Origin: an uncultured Ruminococcus sp.
Lineage (GTDB): Bacteria; Bacillota; Clostridia; Oscillospirales; Ruminococcaceae
Assembly (NCBI GenBank): GCA_910579955.1
Contig: CAJTWE010000011.1
Coordinates: 1 to 64,000 of the forward strand
Direction: 5' to 3'
DNA: 64,000 nucleotides
Both the position numbers and the translations under genes were made by a program. This document shows positions 35,647 through 42,107 of this stretch, piece after piece (positions within the stretch are counted from its first letter, which is position 1; each line of letters opens with the position of its first letter). The notes beneath the pieces are model-generated. The model worked only from the letters and a program-made list of their open reading frames with translations, was not told the origin of the DNA and ran no database searches.

Positions 35647-35753
35647 TTCGCAGACCTTTCCTTTCTGTTGGTATCGGCATCAAAAACCGCCGTAAAATCA
35701 TCATCGTCCCTTGCCCGTGGAACGGGCACAGGCATGAAATAGCCGTAGATCAT
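35613..35753 (-). CDS. Possible 46-residue coupled small ORF before virD4
   Basis: ATG at 35753 overlaps the TGA of the DUF3801 gene (ATGA), and the frame stays open for 46 codons, fills the gap to virD4 and overlaps its first codons. The peptide begins MIYGYFMPVPVPRARDDDDF and then becomes polar. No family is recognised. The stop-start overlap and the filling of an otherwise empty gap support translation; there is no independent evidence. Confidence 0.45.
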   Translation of the reverse strand: MIYGYFMPVPVPRARDDDDFTAVFDADTNRKERSANCRSTRENSKS

Positions 35754-36226
35754 CGTCTGTTCTCCCTTGTTTTTTCTCTCTGTTTCTGTTTTCGAGGTTT
35801 GCTCCTGAGTTTCTGAGCCTGCTGCTGCATCTTCTCACGGGTGAACTCACCACGCTTCGGTGTCTTGCACTGGTCCTTGCCGACATACTCCGAAAATGCC
35901 CTCTTGAAATCCTCTGTCTTAGCAGCGGAAAAGAAAACATGATAGGTAGGCGGCGAGGTGCTTTTATCTCTTTTCAGAGCAAAATCCACATCGTATTTTC
36001 GTGCGGTTTTCAGGAAATCCCCGATATTTCGGTCTGAAACCTCAATGCTGTCGAGCTTTGACGGCGACTTAGCCTGCAACTGCTTATAGGTCATTCGCCC
36101 TTTTTTCTCTGCCTTGCCCGACATAAACTCCTGCAATGCCGATTTCAGCACATCAGCGGTCATTTTCTCCGCCTTGATCGAAATGTCAATGGTTTTCTTC
36201 GCACCGTTCTCATAGTCGGACGGCAT
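35750..36226 (-). CDS. DUF3801/PcfB-like conjugation accessory protein
   Basis: A 158-residue protein. The opening (ISIKAEKMTADVLKSALQEF) and the central TYKQLQ, DSIEVSDRNIGDFLKTARKY and VDFALKRD segments fit DUF3801, the family of PcfB, an accessory factor of the coupling protein PcfC in pCF10. Residues about 60-115 follow the same strand-helix-strand plan as the repeats in the 682-residue protein. The tail is very basic and glutamine-rich (QQQAQKLRSKPRKQKQREK). The ATG at 36226 overlaps the previous stop (TAATG). Its position directly before virD4 agrees with a PcfB-like role. Confidence 0.75.
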   Translation of the reverse strand: MPSDYENGAKKTIDISIKAEKMTADVLKSALQEFMSGKAEKKGRMTYKQLQAKSPSKLDSIEVSDRNIGDFLKTARKYDVDFALKRDKSTSPPTYHVFFSAAKTEDFKRAFSEYVGKDQCKTPKRGEFTREKMQQQAQKLRSKPRKQKQREKTRENRR

Positions 36227-36504
36227 TACGCATCACCGCCTTCGTCTGCGGTCGGCATCTCAAAAGTGGAAAACGCTTCACTCTGGAGCCAACGGGTAAT
36301 GTCACGCTGGACACTCATCACCTTGTCATAGTCGGGCGAGTGATACAGCAGATTTTCCTTGTTGGTCACATCTGTGCCAACGATACAGTATTCATCTTCC
36401 GAATGCTCCTCATCGACACCGACAGGACGCACTTCGACGCTGACCGCAATCAGGTTATCGTAGTTGACGAGATCGCCCTCCGGTGTCAGAATAGACTTAG
36501 CCAT
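36226..36504 (-). CDS. Small unknown ICE protein
   Basis: A 92-residue acidic protein (MAKSILTPEGDLVNYDNLIAVSVE onward in the same frame). It has a beta-rich look with a conserved-seeming EYCIVGTDVTNKENLLYHS part and an MSVQRDITRWLQSE helix near the end. I do not recognise a family with confidence. The start at 36504 is chosen for AAGGAAGG nine bases upstream; a start at 36534 would have only a weak site. The end overlaps the DUF3801 start in TAATG, so the two are coupled. Confidence 0.6.
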   Translation of the reverse strand: MAKSILTPEGDLVNYDNLIAVSVEVRPVGVDEEHSEDEYCIVGTDVTNKENLLYHSPDYDKVMSVQRDITRWLQSEAFSTFEMPTADEGGDA

Positions 36505-36544
36505 GATCTTCACCTTCCTTTCAAAAAAGCTCATTTGCCGTCTT

Positions 36545-36580
36545 TCAAGCAGCTACGTCCGGTTTCTTCTCCGCTCCCAT
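36545..36580 (-). CDS. Possible 11-residue micro-ORF with strong ribosome site
   Basis: GGAGG lies eight bases before an ATG at 36580, which encodes MGAEKKPDVAA and stops 41 bases before the 92-residue gene. The ribosome site is one of the best in this operon, which makes a leader peptide possible, but chance cannot be excluded. Confidence 0.3.
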   Translation of the reverse strand: MGAEKKPDVAA

Positions 36581-36605
36581 AGCCACCACCTCCTCTCAGG
36601 AACGT

Positions 36606-37646
36606 TCAGTCATCATAACCGCCAAAATCTCTCTTGACAGCATACTCAGCCCATCGACCCTCAGCATTTTCCTTGAAACGCTTGCCGTTGGCTTCGTTGA
36701 ACAGAGTGCTGATAAGATAACTCTCATAGTTCCGCACATTGTCTGTACGCTTCATCTGCTCAATAGCATTTTCAAGAACGTTTATATCAACTTTTAGCAT
36801 AGCGGACTTGACAACTTCCCTGGGGAAGTCCTGTCCGCAGATACGCTCCGTTTTCTTTCGGGAACATATCCGCCGAACGATCATCTGAACGATCTCCTCA
36901 GCTTCTTCCTCATCACCGAGCCATTCTGCAAAGTAGGAAAAGTCGATGTTGTTTTTCACTACTTCGGTATAAATCTCTTTTTCGCAGATATATCCGTCAA
37001 TCCGTCCGTCTGTCTGTTTTTCATCATTTTCAACAGCTTTTCCGCTGACGGAGTGGGACTGATTGATAGATACTTGATCACTCAGTATTTGATTTTTCTT
37101 TATTATCTTCTTAGTATTTATTTGTCCCTGATTTTCTACCTCTTGAATTTCTACGGGTAGAATTTCAAGAGGTAGATTTTCTATGCCTTGTTTTTCTGCT
37201 CCTTGCGGAGCTTTTTTTATGGAGCTTACTTCGGCAGTGGATGTTTCTTCGTCCTCATCGTATGTATCATCATCGTCCCGGTCTGCATCAGGCGAATCCT
37301 TTTCTGAATACTCATAGAAGTCATAGACATACTCTATACGACCGCTCTTCGTTTCATTCGGCATCAGCTTAGTCACAGTGAGGTAACCCCAATGCTTCAG
37401 TTCGTCCAATGCTGCCTTGATCGCTGTTTCTTTCTCTTTGCAGATAGCTGTCAGACCTGAGATAGAGTAATCCCAATTCTCCGGCAAAGAAAGAACCTTA
37501 CTCAGAAGCCCGATTGCTTTCAGACTGAGGTTAGTTGACCGCAGATGATAGTTGCTCATTACTGTATAGTTTGCATTTTTATTGACACGGCACACCGATG
37601 ATGGCGTTGTTTTGACCTTTTTTATTTTTTTAGCAGACATATCCAT
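36606..37646 (-). CDS. HTH replication-initiator-like ICE protein
   Basis: A 346-residue protein. Residues about 25-110 (YTVMSNYHLRSTNLSLKAIG, LTAICKEKETAIKAALDELKHWGYL) form a winged helix domain like the N-terminus of clostridial replication initiators and DnaD-like proteins. An acidic low-complexity linker rich in Asp, Glu and Thr follows (about 115-200). The last 120 residues (YFAEWLGDEEEAEEIVQMIVRRI to NYESYLISTLFNEA) resemble the DUF6017 region of such proteins. AGGAGG precedes the ATG closely; the second ATG at codon 3 would give better spacing. A role in starting ICE replication or in regulation is plausible. Confidence 0.65.
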   Translation of the reverse strand: MDMSAKKIKKVKTTPSSVCRVNKNANYTVMSNYHLRSTNLSLKAIGLLSKVLSLPENWDYSISGLTAICKEKETAIKAALDELKHWGYLTVTKLMPNETKSGRIEYVYDFYEYSEKDSPDADRDDDDTYDEDEETSTAEVSSIKKAPQGAEKQGIENLPLEILPVEIQEVENQGQINTKKIIKKNQILSDQVSINQSHSVSGKAVENDEKQTDGRIDGYICEKEIYTEVVKNNIDFSYFAEWLGDEEEAEEIVQMIVRRICSRKKTERICGQDFPREVVKSAMLKVDINVLENAIEQMKRTDNVRNYESYLISTLFNEANGKRFKENAEGRWAEYAVKRDFGGYDD

Positions 37647-37664
37647 TTTCCTCCTGTTTTCAGC

Positions 37665-37919
37665 TCAAGCGAGCTTCATTTGTGTGATCCTGACCTTATT
37701 GACCATATAGGTCTTACCGCTGCGTCGGAGGTAGCCTGCATTGTAAAGTTCGTTCAGAGCGTTCCTGATAGTTTTCAGAGAATCATTTTCAAAGAAAGGA
37801 CAAAGCTCCTCTGCGGTATGATAGTCCGTATCGGGAAAATTGAGCATTCTCAGCAGTATAGCTGTTGCTTCGCAGGACAGCTTATCATCGCTGATCGTGA
37901 TGATCTGGCGTTCAGACAT
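37665..37919 (-). CDS. Small winged-helix DNA-binding protein
   Basis: An 84-residue protein that is almost entirely one winged helix domain (SCEATAILLRMLNFPDTDYH, LKTIRNALNELYNAGYLRRSG). The start at 37919 follows GGAGG; a longer frame adds residues with no ribosome site. It is the first gene of the minus-strand ICE operon, next to the attachment end, so it may regulate the operon, excision or replication. It resembles the HTH part of the following gene, suggesting a shared origin. Confidence 0.65.
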   Translation of the reverse strand: MSERQIITISDDKLSCEATAILLRMLNFPDTDYHTAEELCPFFENDSLKTIRNALNELYNAGYLRRSGKTYMVNKVRITQMKLA

Positions 37920-38127
37920 AAAAAACCTCCTATTTTTCATTTTGCTTAATTAAAACAGCAGACATGATATAATGTAATAAAGTGATACATCAGCAAAATA
38001 ATGCGTAGCTATGATTATCAAGCCTGATATTTATGGTGATTCTGGGATTCATAAGTTTTGACAATAAAAAATGCCCCCCATTGCTGAGGAGCGTTATCTC
38101 TGTATTCGGTTTTCAGGCATAAAAATA

Positions 38128-38163
38128 GCGGACAACGCTCCAATTATATGGAACATCGTCCGC
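38128..38163 (-). terminator. Insulating hairpin at the right ICE end
   Basis: GCGGACAACGCTCCA pairs with TGGAACATCGTCCGC over 12 of 15 positions, the rest being G-U-type changes. On the minus strand it is followed by TATTTTTATG, so it would stop transcription entering the ICE operon from the chromosome. The 37920-38127 stretch holds no ORF; I see no clear promoter there, although one is expected. Confidence 0.6.
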
Positions 38164-38339
38164 CAAATGATTGATTTTTTGATTTGATTTTAGAGGTCAA
38201 AAGCACAAATCCGCTTTATCTGTAACAATAGATTATCATTTTCTTGTGTGGCAAATACACGAGACATTTCCTATCCTTTGTGCCAATTTCTTCTACAAAA
38301 ATCGGCATTTTTCGCAGGGAACTAAATTTATTTCGTGTG

Positions 38340-38405
38340 TCTACCGTAGGTCTACCAAGTCAAGTTATCGGCTTTTGTCTACCACAAATCTACCGAAAGT
38401 CTACC
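38340..38405 (+). repeat. Five TCTACC repeats with 11-bp phasing
   Basis: TCTACC starts at 38340, 38351, 38378, 38389 and 38400: spacings of 11, 27, 11 and 11. Such phased short repeats within 200 bases of the crossover site fit arm-type binding sites of a tyrosine integrase. Confidence 0.65.
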
Positions 38406-38493
38406 AAAAAACATGGTTTTTTATGATTCTTGAAAGCTGCTGTAATTCGGTGTTTTTCAATTTTTGATACTCAAAAAGCTCGAAAAATCGGGC

Positions 38494-38520
38494 ACAAAAG
38501 GGAACAAAAGATCACAAAAG
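38494..38520 (+). repeat. Three ACAAAAG repeats with 10-bp phasing
   Basis: ACAAAAG starts at 38494, 38504 and 38514, ending 28 bases before the tRNA half. They may be a second set of protein-binding sites for integration or excision. Confidence 0.5.
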
Positions 38521-38547
38521 AAATTAAAACGCTTCACCGATTTAAAA

Positions 38548-38603
38548 ACTTAAAATCCCTCGGTGGCAACACCGTACCGGTTCAAGTCCGGTCAGCGGCA
38601 CCA
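38548..38603 (+). other. ICE attachment site: 3' half of tRNA-Leu(UAA)
   Basis: From 38549 the sequence matches a tRNA-Leu: anticodon loop CTTAAAA with UAA, the 3' anticodon stem TCCCT, a long variable arm CGGTG-GCAA-CACCG, a T-arm ACCGG-TTCAAGT-CCGGT and an acceptor end CAGCGGCACCA. The 5' partner is absent: the five bases before the loop are AAAAA, which cannot pair with TCCCT. The homology therefore begins in the anticodon loop, a known crossover place for tyrosine integrases. The complete tRNA gene should be at the other ICE end. Confidence 0.88.
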
Positions 38604-38612
38604 AAATAACGT

Positions 38613-38641
38613 AAAATCGGACTTTAAAAAAGTCCGATTTT
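38613..38641 (+). terminator. Terminator of the tRNA-Leu gene
   Basis: AAAATCGGACTTT (38613-38625) pairs perfectly with AAAGTCCGATTTT (38629-38641), followed by ATTTTTG. It lies ten bases after the tRNA CCA end. The rest of the AT-rich gap to 38835 shows nothing I can support. Confidence 0.8.
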
Positions 38642-38835
38642 ATTTTTGCTATTTCTTCTATCAAGTAACTAAAAATTAAGCATTAAAGCATTATTTAATA
38701 TAATTTGAAAAGATGTTGTATTATAATTATTTAAATGATATTGGTTGTATTACTTAACAAATCAATGATTAAAATTGAAAAATGATGTCTAAATTATAAT
38801 ATTATTCTAAATAATATAAAAAATGTTTCAATCTA

Positions 38836-38864
38836 TTGAAAAAATAGTATTTATATGTTATAAT
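38836..38864 (+). promoter_or_regulatory. Promoter of the NYN-domain gene
   Basis: TTGAAA (38836-38841), a 17-base spacer and TATAAT (38859-38864), about 55 bases before the start codon. Confidence 0.7.
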
Positions 38865-38917
38865 GTAACATATATCAAACTTAAAATAAAATATATTTTA
38901 AAGAAAGTAGGATAGTA

Positions 38918-40246
38918 ATGAGAGTTGATACTAAAGACATTTGTGCTACGATAGCATACTTGATCGGAGTGAGAAGGCATATAGTTAATGAGTGTTTTGA
39001 TACTGAATGCCATGATTTGCTTGAATCACTTTATCAAGATAAAGACGCTACAGCCATACGTTATCTGTGTAAGTTGAGAACAGTTCTTATGCAGAAATTT
39101 AAGAAAACAGATGAAGAAATGAGATATAATCTCAAGAACATCAACAGACTTAGTTGGTATGATGCGGATAATATTAAACAGCTGGAAAAATGGGGATTTG
39201 AGATTGTAAAGGTCAATTACCGCTCAGAAAAGTACGCCCTTGATTTTACCAGAATGATTCATGAAAATATTGATAAGTGTGCAAAACTATTTCCGGACTG
39301 GGTAAATTGGGAATATATTAAAGATTTATTTATAATTCCAGGATATAATAAAAAAGGCGTTTTAATAGGTGAATTTAATAAATATATGTCAAATCTGGAA
39401 TATTACCCATTTCAGATGTATATTCATTGGACTCCTACAGACTGTGGAAGTATTATTTATTCAGATGGAAAATTTTTAAATACAATTTATCGTATGCACA
39501 ATGATGAATTTACTGATACAAGTAAGTTCAAGGATGCACATGAGGAAACTAAAAATAATATCTATGATTTTATCAATAGCAGTTATAAAACAGCAATTGC
39601 TGTAGACTGCGAAAATTCAAATGTTTATAAGTTGTATGGAGTATTGAAAAATCTTAATCAGGATGAACTCGCCAAGATTGACAAAATTGTTCTTTATGAT
39701 GATTACCATACGAATAGTGGTTGGGATTGGCTTTATAAGTTTACGAATATTCCTGTAGAACATATTGAAACTCCGAGAGTAACTGACCAAAAATCTTTGG
39801 TAGATATAAAGATGACCGCAGGAGTTTGCAAGGACTTCTATGAAAATGGAATATCTTCATTTATTATTGTTTCCAGTGACTCTGATTATTGGGGCTTGAT
39901 TTCATCATTGCAAAATGCCAATTTTCTTGTTATGTATGAGTATTCAAAGTGCGGTCAGGCTATCAAAAACGCACTTAAAGAGCGTGGTATTTATTACTGT
40001 TCAATTGATGATTTCTGCACCGGTAATATTGAAGATTTGAAAAAAGCTGTACTTATTTCTACTCTTGAAAAATACTTACCTGATTTGTTGTATCTCAATG
40101 CAAAGGATCTTGCGAAGCACATTTTTGCGGAAGCAAGGATTGAAGCATCTGATAAGGAAATCGAGAATTTCTATAATAAGTATATTAAGACGCTGAGATT
40201 GAAAATCAATGAAAACGGTGAAGTTAAGATTGAGATCTCAAAGTAA
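38918..40246 (+). CDS. NYN-domain putative ribonuclease
   Basis: A 442-residue protein. Residues about 225-345 carry the NYN (PIN-like) pattern: TAIAVDCENSNVYKLYG, then SLVDIKMTAGVC, then FIIVSSDSDYWGLI, supplying the spaced acidic residues that bind metal in this nuclease fold. The N-terminal 220 residues are helical and unrecognised. NYN proteins act on RNA in several settings. The gene is AT-rich like its two downstream neighbours and lies immediately beside the tRNA integration site, a position often filled by accessory genes. TAGGA precedes the ATG. Its substrate is unknown. Confidence 0.7.
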   Translation: MRVDTKDICATIAYLIGVRRHIVNECFDTECHDLLESLYQDKDATAIRYLCKLRTVLMQKFKKTDEEMRYNLKNINRLSWYDADNIKQLEKWGFEIVKVNYRSEKYALDFTRMIHENIDKCAKLFPDWVNWEYIKDLFIIPGYNKKGVLIGEFNKYMSNLEYYPFQMYIHWTPTDCGSIIYSDGKFLNTIYRMHNDEFTDTSKFKDAHEETKNNIYDFINSSYKTAIAVDCENSNVYKLYGVLKNLNQDELAKIDKIVLYDDYHTNSGWDWLYKFTNIPVEHIETPRVTDQKSLVDIKMTAGVCKDFYENGISSFIIVSSDSDYWGLISSLQNANFLVMYEYSKCGQAIKNALKERGIYYCSIDDFCTGNIEDLKKAVLISTLEKYLPDLLYLNAKDLAKHIFAEARIEASDKEIENFYNKYIKTLRLKINENGEVKIEISK

Positions 40247-40292
40247 ATGTTGAAATTAAGCTTATAAATCAAAATTTAGTAGGATGAAGTTT

Positions 40293-40496
40293 ATGAATAC
40301 TATATTTATAAAAAGTACATTATTAAAGTGGTTGCTTTTGCCTGTTATTCTATGTGTGCGTTTAATAGTCGTTCAAATAGAGGGATGGATTCTATACGCT
40401 CCTTTTTGTAATTTATTCTACTTTTATGAAAATCATCAGGAATTAGATAAGGAAAAAAGTACGATTGTAGGTTACAAGGTACGAATGAATAATTAA
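40293..40496 (+). CDS. Small membrane protein
   Basis: The start at 40293 (MNTIFIK) has TAGG nine bases upstream; a start three codons earlier is possible. The 67-residue product has one strong hydrophobic segment (LLKWLLLPVILCVRLIVVQI) near residues 10-30 and a second weaker one with aromatic residues, then a polar tail. No family is recognised. It follows the NYN gene by 46 bases in the same direction and may belong to its transcript. Confidence 0.5.
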   Translation: MNTIFIKSTLLKWLLLPVILCVRLIVVQIEGWILYAPFCNLFYFYENHQELDKEKSTIVGYKVRMNN

Positions 40497-40498
40497 AT

Positions 40499-40527
40499 CC
40501 TTTCTGCAAATATCTTTTGCAGAAAGG
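40499..40527 (+). promoter_or_regulatory. Hairpin that covers the DUF6483 ribosome binding site
   Basis: CCTTTCTGCAAA (40499-40510) pairs perfectly with TTTGCAGAAAGG (40516-40527) around a five-base loop. The AGGAGG ribosome site at 40525-40530 begins inside the stem. There is no T-run, so translational control is more likely than termination. Confidence 0.6.
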
Positions 40528-40536
40528 AGGGCTATA

Positions 40537-40914
40537 ATGTTTGAGCAAGATTATGTTATGCGTCAGATACAACAATTGTCAAAGGCGTTAGCTAGAATAT
40601 TATTCAACATTGATGCTGAGTCGCCATCTTCATTTTTAATAAAAGATATGGAAACAAGAGCAGCAACAGATGATTTGTTAAGAAAAATAGACAGTGGAAA
40701 TATTCATGAAGCAGAATATGAGCTTTCTGAGCTGATAGAAAATAGAACAATGGATAATCTTTTAGTTGGAATCGTTTTCTACTCATATCTTAATCAAAAA
40801 GATGATGATTATTTGGAAACCAATGATTTTAGTCGTGATGATGTTGTAAACGGCATAAGACATTTGCTTTTAGAATATGGATTAGAGAATATGGCAGATG
40901 TATTTTTTCTATAA
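40537..40914 (+). CDS. DUF6483 family protein
   Basis: A 125-residue acidic, helical protein that begins MFEQDYVMRQIQQLSKALARILFNID, the recognisable opening of the DUF6483 family in Firmicutes (quoted here in part from one frame). Later parts contain LLRKIDSGNIHEAEYELSELIENR, resembling TPR-like helices. The function is unknown. A strong AGGAGG lies seven bases before the ATG but partly inside a stem. A terminator-like hairpin follows, so it closes the NYN gene group. Confidence 0.65.
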   Translation: MFEQDYVMRQIQQLSKALARILFNIDAESPSSFLIKDMETRAATDDLLRKIDSGNIHEAEYELSELIENRTMDNLLVGIVFYSYLNQKDDDYLETNDFSRDDVVNGIRHLLLEYGLENMADVFFL

Positions 40915-40963
40915 TTGATTCTAAAAAAAATTCTGATTTACCATACTAATTGAATATAATGAT

Positions 40964-40996
40964 AAACGGTCAATCGTAGAGTTCGGTTGACCGTTT
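40964..40996 (+). terminator. Terminator after the NYN/DUF6483 group
   Basis: AAACGGTCAA (40964-40973) pairs with TTGACCGTTT (40987-40996), followed by TAGTTTG; the T-run is short. Confidence 0.6.
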
Positions 40997-41020
40997 TAGT
41001 TTGAAAAATATATTATATAT

Positions 41021-41049
41021 TTGACGTTGGCAGCATTATATGGTATAAT
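41021..41049 (+). promoter_or_regulatory. Promoter of the PfkB-family kinase gene
   Basis: TTGACG (41021-41026), 17 bases, then an extended -10, TGG-TATAAT (TATAAT 41044-41049). It leaves a leader of about 85 bases. Confidence 0.75.
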
Positions 41050-41140
41050 ATCCGTGTTGTATAATCGAATAATAAATAATATAAATGTTAGAACTTCTGA
41101 CTTTTTATGAATTTAAAAGTGTGACAATGGGGGACTTTAA

Positions 41141-42043
41141 ATGGTATATACTATAACATTCAATCCGGCAATTGATTATATAGTCCATGCAGATGGAGTG
41201 GAGATAGGCTTAGTAAATCGCTCAAAACATGAGGAGATATATTTTGGCGGAAAGGGCATCAATGTTTCATTGGTACTGGCAGAGCTTGGAATAAAATCAA
41301 AGGCATTAGGTTTTGTAGCAGGATTTACAGGTGAAGCGATTGAAAAGGGTATTGCTCAAAGTGGTATTGATACTGATTTTATACATCTGAAAAATGGTTT
41401 TTCACGTATAAATGTAAAAATCAAATCTTCAAAAGAAACGGAACTTAATGGTCAAGGTCCGGAGATACCGCAGGAGAAAATTAATGAGTTATTTGACAAG
41501 CTTAGTAAAATTCAAGACGGTGACACTATAGTTCTTGCTGGGAGTATTCCGTCATCACTGCCATCTGATATTTATGAGAAAATATTTGATTATATGAATG
41601 GTAAAAAAGTAAGAATAGTTGTTGATGCCACTAAAGACTTACTTTTAAATGTACTGAAATACAAGCCGTTTCTTATTAAGCCGAATAGTTTTGAACTTGG
41701 AGAAATGTTTGGAGTAAAGCTTGAAACTATAGATGATGTTATTAAGTATGCTGCAAAACTTAGAGAAATGGGTGCTGTAAATGTACTTGTTTCTATGGCA
41801 GGCGACGGCGCTGTGCTTATTGATGAAAATGATGAGATCTATATGTGCGGCGTTTGTAAGGGCGAGGTAAAAAATTCTGTAGGCGCAGGGGATTCAATGG
41901 TAGCGGGCTTTATTGCCGGTTGTGAAAAGAATGATTATGAGTATGCGCTTAAACTGGGAACGGCAGCAGGCGGTGCTACAGCTTTTTCTGACGGACTTGC
42001 AAAAAAAGATAAGATTTTTAAACTGCTCGAACAGTTAATGTAA
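41141..42043 (+). CDS. pfkB: PfkB-family sugar-phosphate kinase (1-phosphofructokinase type)
   Basis: A 300-residue kinase that opens with MVYTITFNPAIDYIVHADG and GGKGINVSLVLAELG, as in FruK and LacC, and ends with the PfkB signature VKNSVGAGDSMVAGF, which holds the catalytic aspartate. FruK makes fructose 1,6-bisphosphate from fructose 1-phosphate; LacC acts on tagatose 6-phosphate. No fructose or galactose transport gene is adjacent, so the true substrate is open. GGGGGA lies upstream of the start. The gene stands alone between a promoter and a terminator. Confidence 0.85.
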   Translation: MVYTITFNPAIDYIVHADGVEIGLVNRSKHEEIYFGGKGINVSLVLAELGIKSKALGFVAGFTGEAIEKGIAQSGIDTDFIHLKNGFSRINVKIKSSKETELNGQGPEIPQEKINELFDKLSKIQDGDTIVLAGSIPSSLPSDIYEKIFDYMNGKKVRIVVDATKDLLLNVLKYKPFLIKPNSFELGEMFGVKLETIDDVIKYAAKLREMGAVNVLVSMAGDGAVLIDENDEIYMCGVCKGEVKNSVGAGDSMVAGFIAGCEKNDYEYALKLGTAAGGATAFSDGLAKKDKIFKLLEQLM

Positions 42044-42059
42044 TAGTTATATTGTTAAA

Positions 42060-42101
42060 AAAGCTCTCAGAAAGTGTTTTATTACACGATCTGAGAGCTT
42101 T
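42060..42101. terminator. Bidirectional terminator between pfkB and the pectate lyase
   Basis: AAAGCTCTCAGA (42060-42071) pairs with TCTGAGAGCTTT (42090-42101), with T-rich sequence after it on the plus strand and TTTTTAAC on the minus strand. The two flanking genes converge here. Confidence 0.8.
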
Positions 42102-42107
42102 AAATTT

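Larger units (their letters stand above)
1..38548. mobile_element. Integrative conjugative element (partial, right-hand part)
   Basis: A nearly unbroken minus-strand block carries conjugation genes of the clostridial Tn1549/CTn type: VirD4, VirB4, VirB6, PrgI, Maff2, DUF4315, DUF4366, CD1108-like, TopB and a giant helicase/methylase. The right boundary is the point where a tRNA-Leu(UAA) 3' half starts without its 5' half, at about 38548. No second copy of that tRNA segment, no relaxase and no integrase are seen, so the left end lies outside the window. The block looks richer in GC than the DNA to its right. Whether the two genes left of 2100 are cargo of the same element or belong to another insertion cannot be decided here. 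Confidence 0.9.

Noticed and set aside
35701..35940. Alternative minus-strand frame overlapping the DUF3801 gene
   Set aside because: It lies in another frame of a recognised gene and shows no domain; the 46-codon frame in the gap is the better candidate.
38340..38520. Phased repeats as a CRISPR array
   Set aside because: Repeats are only 6-7 bases and spacings 10-11 bases, with no spacers of usual length and no cas genes.
38548..38603. A complete tRNA gene
   Set aside because: The 5' half (acceptor 5' strand, D-arm and 5' anticodon stem) is absent; AAAAA stands where the stem partner of TCCCT should be.
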